A stretch of 17,176 nt of DNA from Flavobacteriaceae bacterium (GTDB lineage: Bacteria; Bacteroidota; Bacteroidia; Flavobacteriales; Flavobacteriaceae), in NCBI GenBank assembly GCA_947472705.1, contig CANJDA010000029.1, forward strand, positions 1-17,176. Direction: 5' to 3'. Positions 15,901 through 17,176 of the stretch are shown here, piece after piece; the first letter of the stretch is position 1; every line of letters starts with the position of its first letter. Below the pieces are notes generated by a model that was not told the origin of the DNA, made no database searches, and saw nothing but the letters and a program-made list of their open reading frames with translations. A program made the translations under genes and the position numbers.

Positions 15901-17176
15901 AAAGCGGTTAACGCACCATTCGGACAGATAGGTGCTACTGGAGTAAACGTTGGTACAACAGTAAGCGGTAAAACCTGAATTGTCATAGTAGCATTTGCTA
16001 CACAATTTCCTGAAGATGGTGTAAATGTATAGGTCGTAGTTTGTGTATTATCTAACGCTGGCGACCATGTTCCATTAACTCCATTATTTGACGTTGTAGG
16101 TAAAGCTGCTAATGTAGCTCCAGGACAAATTGGTGGCACTTGTGTAAATAATGGTATAGTTGAACCTACCTCAATGGTCATAGTTGCTGTTGTAGCACAT
16201 AGACCTGCATCTGGAGTAAAGGTATAAGTTGTTGTAGTAGTATTATCCATAGCCGGCGACCATGTACCTGTAAATCCATCTATTGAAGTAGTTGGCAAAT
16301 TAGCCAATGGGTCACCAGGACAAATAGGTACTACTTGTGCAAACGAAGGTGTTGGTGCGCCTATAATTTCTACTATAGCTGTTGGATTACTACCAACACA
16401 AGCTCCAGTTCCTGGAAGAACATAAGTTACCGTATAAATACCTGGAGAACTTAAACTAGGGGTAATAGCACCCGAAGCAACGTCTAAGTATAATCCACCG
16501 TTTGGATTTGCAGCAAATGTTCCTCCTGTTGCACCTGTAAATGTAAATGGTAATATAGGTGTAGTGTAAAGTACATTACAATAAGATGGGAATTCATAAG
16601 TAAATGAAGCAGAAACTGGCAACACAATTTGAATTGTAGAAGTTGATGTTCTTTCTGTACATGTAGCTGATGATGACACTGTATTAGTCACTATATATAA
16701 TCCAGGAGCACTAGCTGCTAAATCAACCTCTCCTGTGGCGTCATTAGCAAATACTAAACCTGCAGGGCTTGAAGTGAATGTACCTGCAACAGAACCATTA
16801 TTAATTTGAGCAACTGGGTTTGTTGCTCCTGGCTCCTTACAATAAGTAACTGGATTATAACTAAACGAAGCATTAGGACAACAGTTGGTTTCTCCGTGAT
16901 TAGGATCTGTAGTTACATTGTTTTGCGTCAATGTAATGTATCCTGGTTGATTCGAGAAGTTAGTAATTAAGATAATATAAAACTGCCCTGCCACTGCATT
17001 GGCAATGTTTAAGGATTCTGTAGGTGCTGCAGAATAACTACAACCCGTTTGTTGAGTTACTGGTACACCTATTCCTGGAGCTGCAAATGGTTGAGCGGCA
17101 CCAATAAAAGTACAAGCTTCATCTTGGCTATAGAAAGGTCCCCAAGCTGCATAATCCACGTCAATATTGGCTGGGC
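12993..17176 (-). CDS. Giant modular surface protein with T9SS type B (gliding-motility) sorting domain; N-terminus outside window
   Basis: The frame is open to the window edge, giving about 1393 residues; the GTG at 17159 is internal and the true start and signal peptide lie beyond. Read from the N-terminal side: a jelly-roll-like piece (YAAWGPF..., ...GQFYIILITNF), PKD/Ig-like modules, three ~66-residue repeats, an Ig-like module containing an inserted globular domain, a SprB-type repeat containing a lamin-tail-like domain, four more ~66-residue repeats, a last Ig-like module, and the type B sorting domain (about 12996-13245: GISVNGDGLNDVF, ITIFNRYGMEVY, W.G......LPDGTYYYVF). Such proteins are exported by T9SS and displayed as adhesins or filaments. 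It is rich in Thr and Pro with regularly spaced Cys in the repeats. The neighbouring PorP/SprF and OmpA-domain genes fit this role. Ligand unknown. Confidence 0.93.
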   Translation of the reverse strand, partial: PANIDVDYAAWGPFYSQDEACTFIGAAQPFAAPGIGVPVTQQTGCSYSAAPTESLNIANAVAGQFYIILITNFSNQPGYITLTQNNVTTDPNHGETNCCPNASFSYNPVTYCKEPGATNPVAQINNGSVAGTFTSSPAGLVFANDATGEVDLAASAPGLYIVTNTVSSSATCTERTSTSTIQIVLPVSASFTYEFPSYCNVLYTTPILPFTFTGATGGTFAANPNGGLYLDVASGAITPSLSSPGIYTVTYVLPGTGACVGSNPTAIVEIIGAPTPSFAQVVPICPGDPLANLPTTSIDGFTGTWSPAMDNTTTTTYTFTPDAGLCATTATMTIEVGSTIPLFTQVPPICPGATLAALPTTSNNGVNGTWSPALDNTQTTTYTFTPSSGNCVANATMTIQVLPLTVVPTFTPVAPICPNGALTALPITSNNSITGSWSPALDNTQTTTYTFTPDTAQCALPTTLNIIVNPELLVTVNNPTFCPGSLATVTATPAIPGNYTYVWTVPTGATDPGNVASFDTNIAGTYSVVISQVNTFCNSDFETPVATGTTPNLIADNLVPCWNTTATDAVIEFWPPGFEGVAPYSGNNLVELNANTPGTLYQDFSVIPGTSISVSFAHRGRQGTDVVGVEVGPVGGPYVSLGNYSDGNTAWGYHTVNYTVPNTGGNNYTLRFVSVSSAGGSPSIGNLLDTITISSLSCPSQPASGTVSIQTLPAPTVTVTDPTCTVQTGTIEVTSPLNTSGGGLPANLFISEVTDASTFNLTYVELYNGTGSPVDLSNYKLKFYTWGNPPTTENASCDLQLSGIIANNSTNVIKVSGDANITGIVPDQTFVSCSGVNYNDNIRLTDSSDVLVDLWGTTDGSTYTPAGQAGYTYRRLNTATVPSVTWNPADWTSIDDVATVVDYTNVGTYSYFTSTYEYSLDSGTYQSGTTFTGVAPGSHTITVHDLITGCYSLPFNVTVGPIVGQITTTFNPITICNGDAVTLPATSLEGVTGTWNPSTVDNTLTATYAFTPDAGQCASTANLTITVNQKVTPTFNAVAAICNGDALNALPTTSLNGYTGTWSPALDNTTTTTYTFTPDVNQCATTTTLTITVNPKVTPTFNGVATICSGDALSALPTTSLNGYTGTWSPALNNTVTTTYTFTPGANQCANTATLTITVTPKVTPTFQPIASLCNGDTNVPSLPSTSIEGITGTWSPSTISTTATATYSFTPDAGQCANNGSLTVNILDSVAISAVGDCQNNAFVLTVSPTSGTFDPSVTFSWENDSSVVVGNAQTLTVSTAGTYTVTVTFNGCVSTDQVVVSAEDIACTIQKGISVNGDGLNDVFDLSGFNVKKITIFNRYGMEVYSKTDYTNQWKGESNSGDELPDGTYYYVFNRANGETRTGWIYINREN
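13485..14281 (-). repeat. C-terminal block of four ~66-residue protein repeats
   Basis: Four consecutive units follow the pattern VTPTF...ICNGDAL.ALPTTS..G.TGTWSPALDN...TTTYTFTPD..QCA....LTITV. Phase points at 13684, 13882, 14080 and 14278 on the plus strand are exactly 198 bp apart (66 codons); the unit nearest the C-terminus is two residues longer. Each unit keeps two cysteines (ICNGD and QCA). The protein is much better conserved than the DNA, with many synonymous changes between units. Confidence 0.88.
14296..15040 (-). other. SprB-type repeat interrupted by a lamin-tail-like domain
   Basis: The first half of a SprB-type repeat (VTVTDPTCTVQTGTIEVTSP, about 14961-15035) is followed by an LTD-like domain (LFISEVTDASTFNLTYVELYNG ... 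VDLSNYKLKFY, about 14439-14963). The second half then resumes as TYEYSLDSGTYQSGTTF and TGVAPGSHTITVHD (about 14306-14438). Lamin-tail domains in secreted bacterial proteins are often linked to surface binding or to nucleases; no nuclease is present here. Confidence 0.65.
15030..15765 (-). other. Ig-like module interrupted by a jelly-roll-like domain
   Basis: The Ig-like strands LVTVNNPTFCPGS, YTYVWTVPTGA and AGTYSVVISQVNT (about 15570-15765) are followed by a ~160-residue domain (about 15084-15569). That domain begins FCNSDFETP, contains W...YSGNNLVELNAN, LYQDFSVIPGTSISVSF and YTLRFVSVS, and resembles DUF642-like or carbohydrate-binding jelly rolls. CPSQPASGTVSIQTLP follows, which is the usual final strand of such Ig-like modules. 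The fold is inferred from pattern only. Confidence 0.55.
15768..16361 (-). repeat. N-terminal block of three ~66-residue protein repeats
   Basis: Three units fill 594 bp, i.e. 198 bp each: the patterns PICPGDPLANLPTTS, PICPGATLAALPTTS and PICPNGALTALPITS, each followed by ...WSPA.DNT.TTTYTFTP...C. They belong to the same repeat family as the C-terminal block but carry PICP instead of ICNGD/ICSGD, so the two blocks diverged before their most recent duplications. Confidence 0.85.

Overview
The window looks like part of a chromosome from a gliding or surface-active member of the Bacteroidota, most likely Flavobacterium or a close relative. The evidence is the AT-rich DNA, start sites without Shine-Dalgarno sequences, a TAnnTTTG-type -7 promoter element, a TonB-dependent receptor, and three kinds of type IX secretion (T9SS) signature: a type A sorting domain, a type B (gliding-motility) sorting domain, and a PorP/SprF protein. 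The genus is inferred from these features, not from a marker gene.

Left part (1-4935, + strand): the 3' end of a TonB-dependent outer-membrane receptor is followed after 26 bp by three genes joined by ATGA stop/start overlaps. They encode an LpxH-type metallophosphoesterase, a MurG-like glycosyltransferase and a GH1 beta-glucosidase. The coupling suggests one pathway acting on a glycolipid or glycoside. Position 5177-8740 (+) then encodes a large secreted beta-helix/Ig-like protein with a T9SS type A sorting domain. It has its own promoter-like site and a very strong terminator.

Middle (8741-10146): a non-coding and decayed segment. It holds a ~200 bp element whose two ~57 bp arms are inverted copies of one double-hairpin REP-like sequence. 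Next come a minus-strand terminator, a 45-codon minus-strand ORF, and the C-terminal quarter of a type I restriction subunit (HsdR) that has lost its nuclease and helicase domains. The HsdR reading frame stays recognisable upstream of its first ATG, so this is a truncation remnant. The 45-codon ORF appears to be a chimera formed across the same deletion junction. A bidirectional terminator closes the segment.

Right part (10147-17176, - strand): a classic Bacteroidota surface-protein operon. Read in transcription order it encodes a giant modular T9SS type B protein (5' end beyond the window), a PorP/SprF-family outer-membrane protein, and a TPR/PD40/OmpA-domain periplasmic protein. The giant protein has two blocks of ~66-residue repeats. 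Between them lie two modules, each apparently interrupted by a foreign globular domain of roughly 160-175 residues, one of them a lamin-tail-like domain. PorP/SprF proteins are known partners for exporting type B cargo, and the OmpA-domain protein probably anchors the assembly to peptidoglycan.

No tRNA, rRNA, CRISPR array or intact insertion sequence was seen. I did not find a clearly novel system. The observations most worth checking are the paired-hairpin element, the HsdR scar with its chimeric antisense ORF, and the nested domains of the giant protein.
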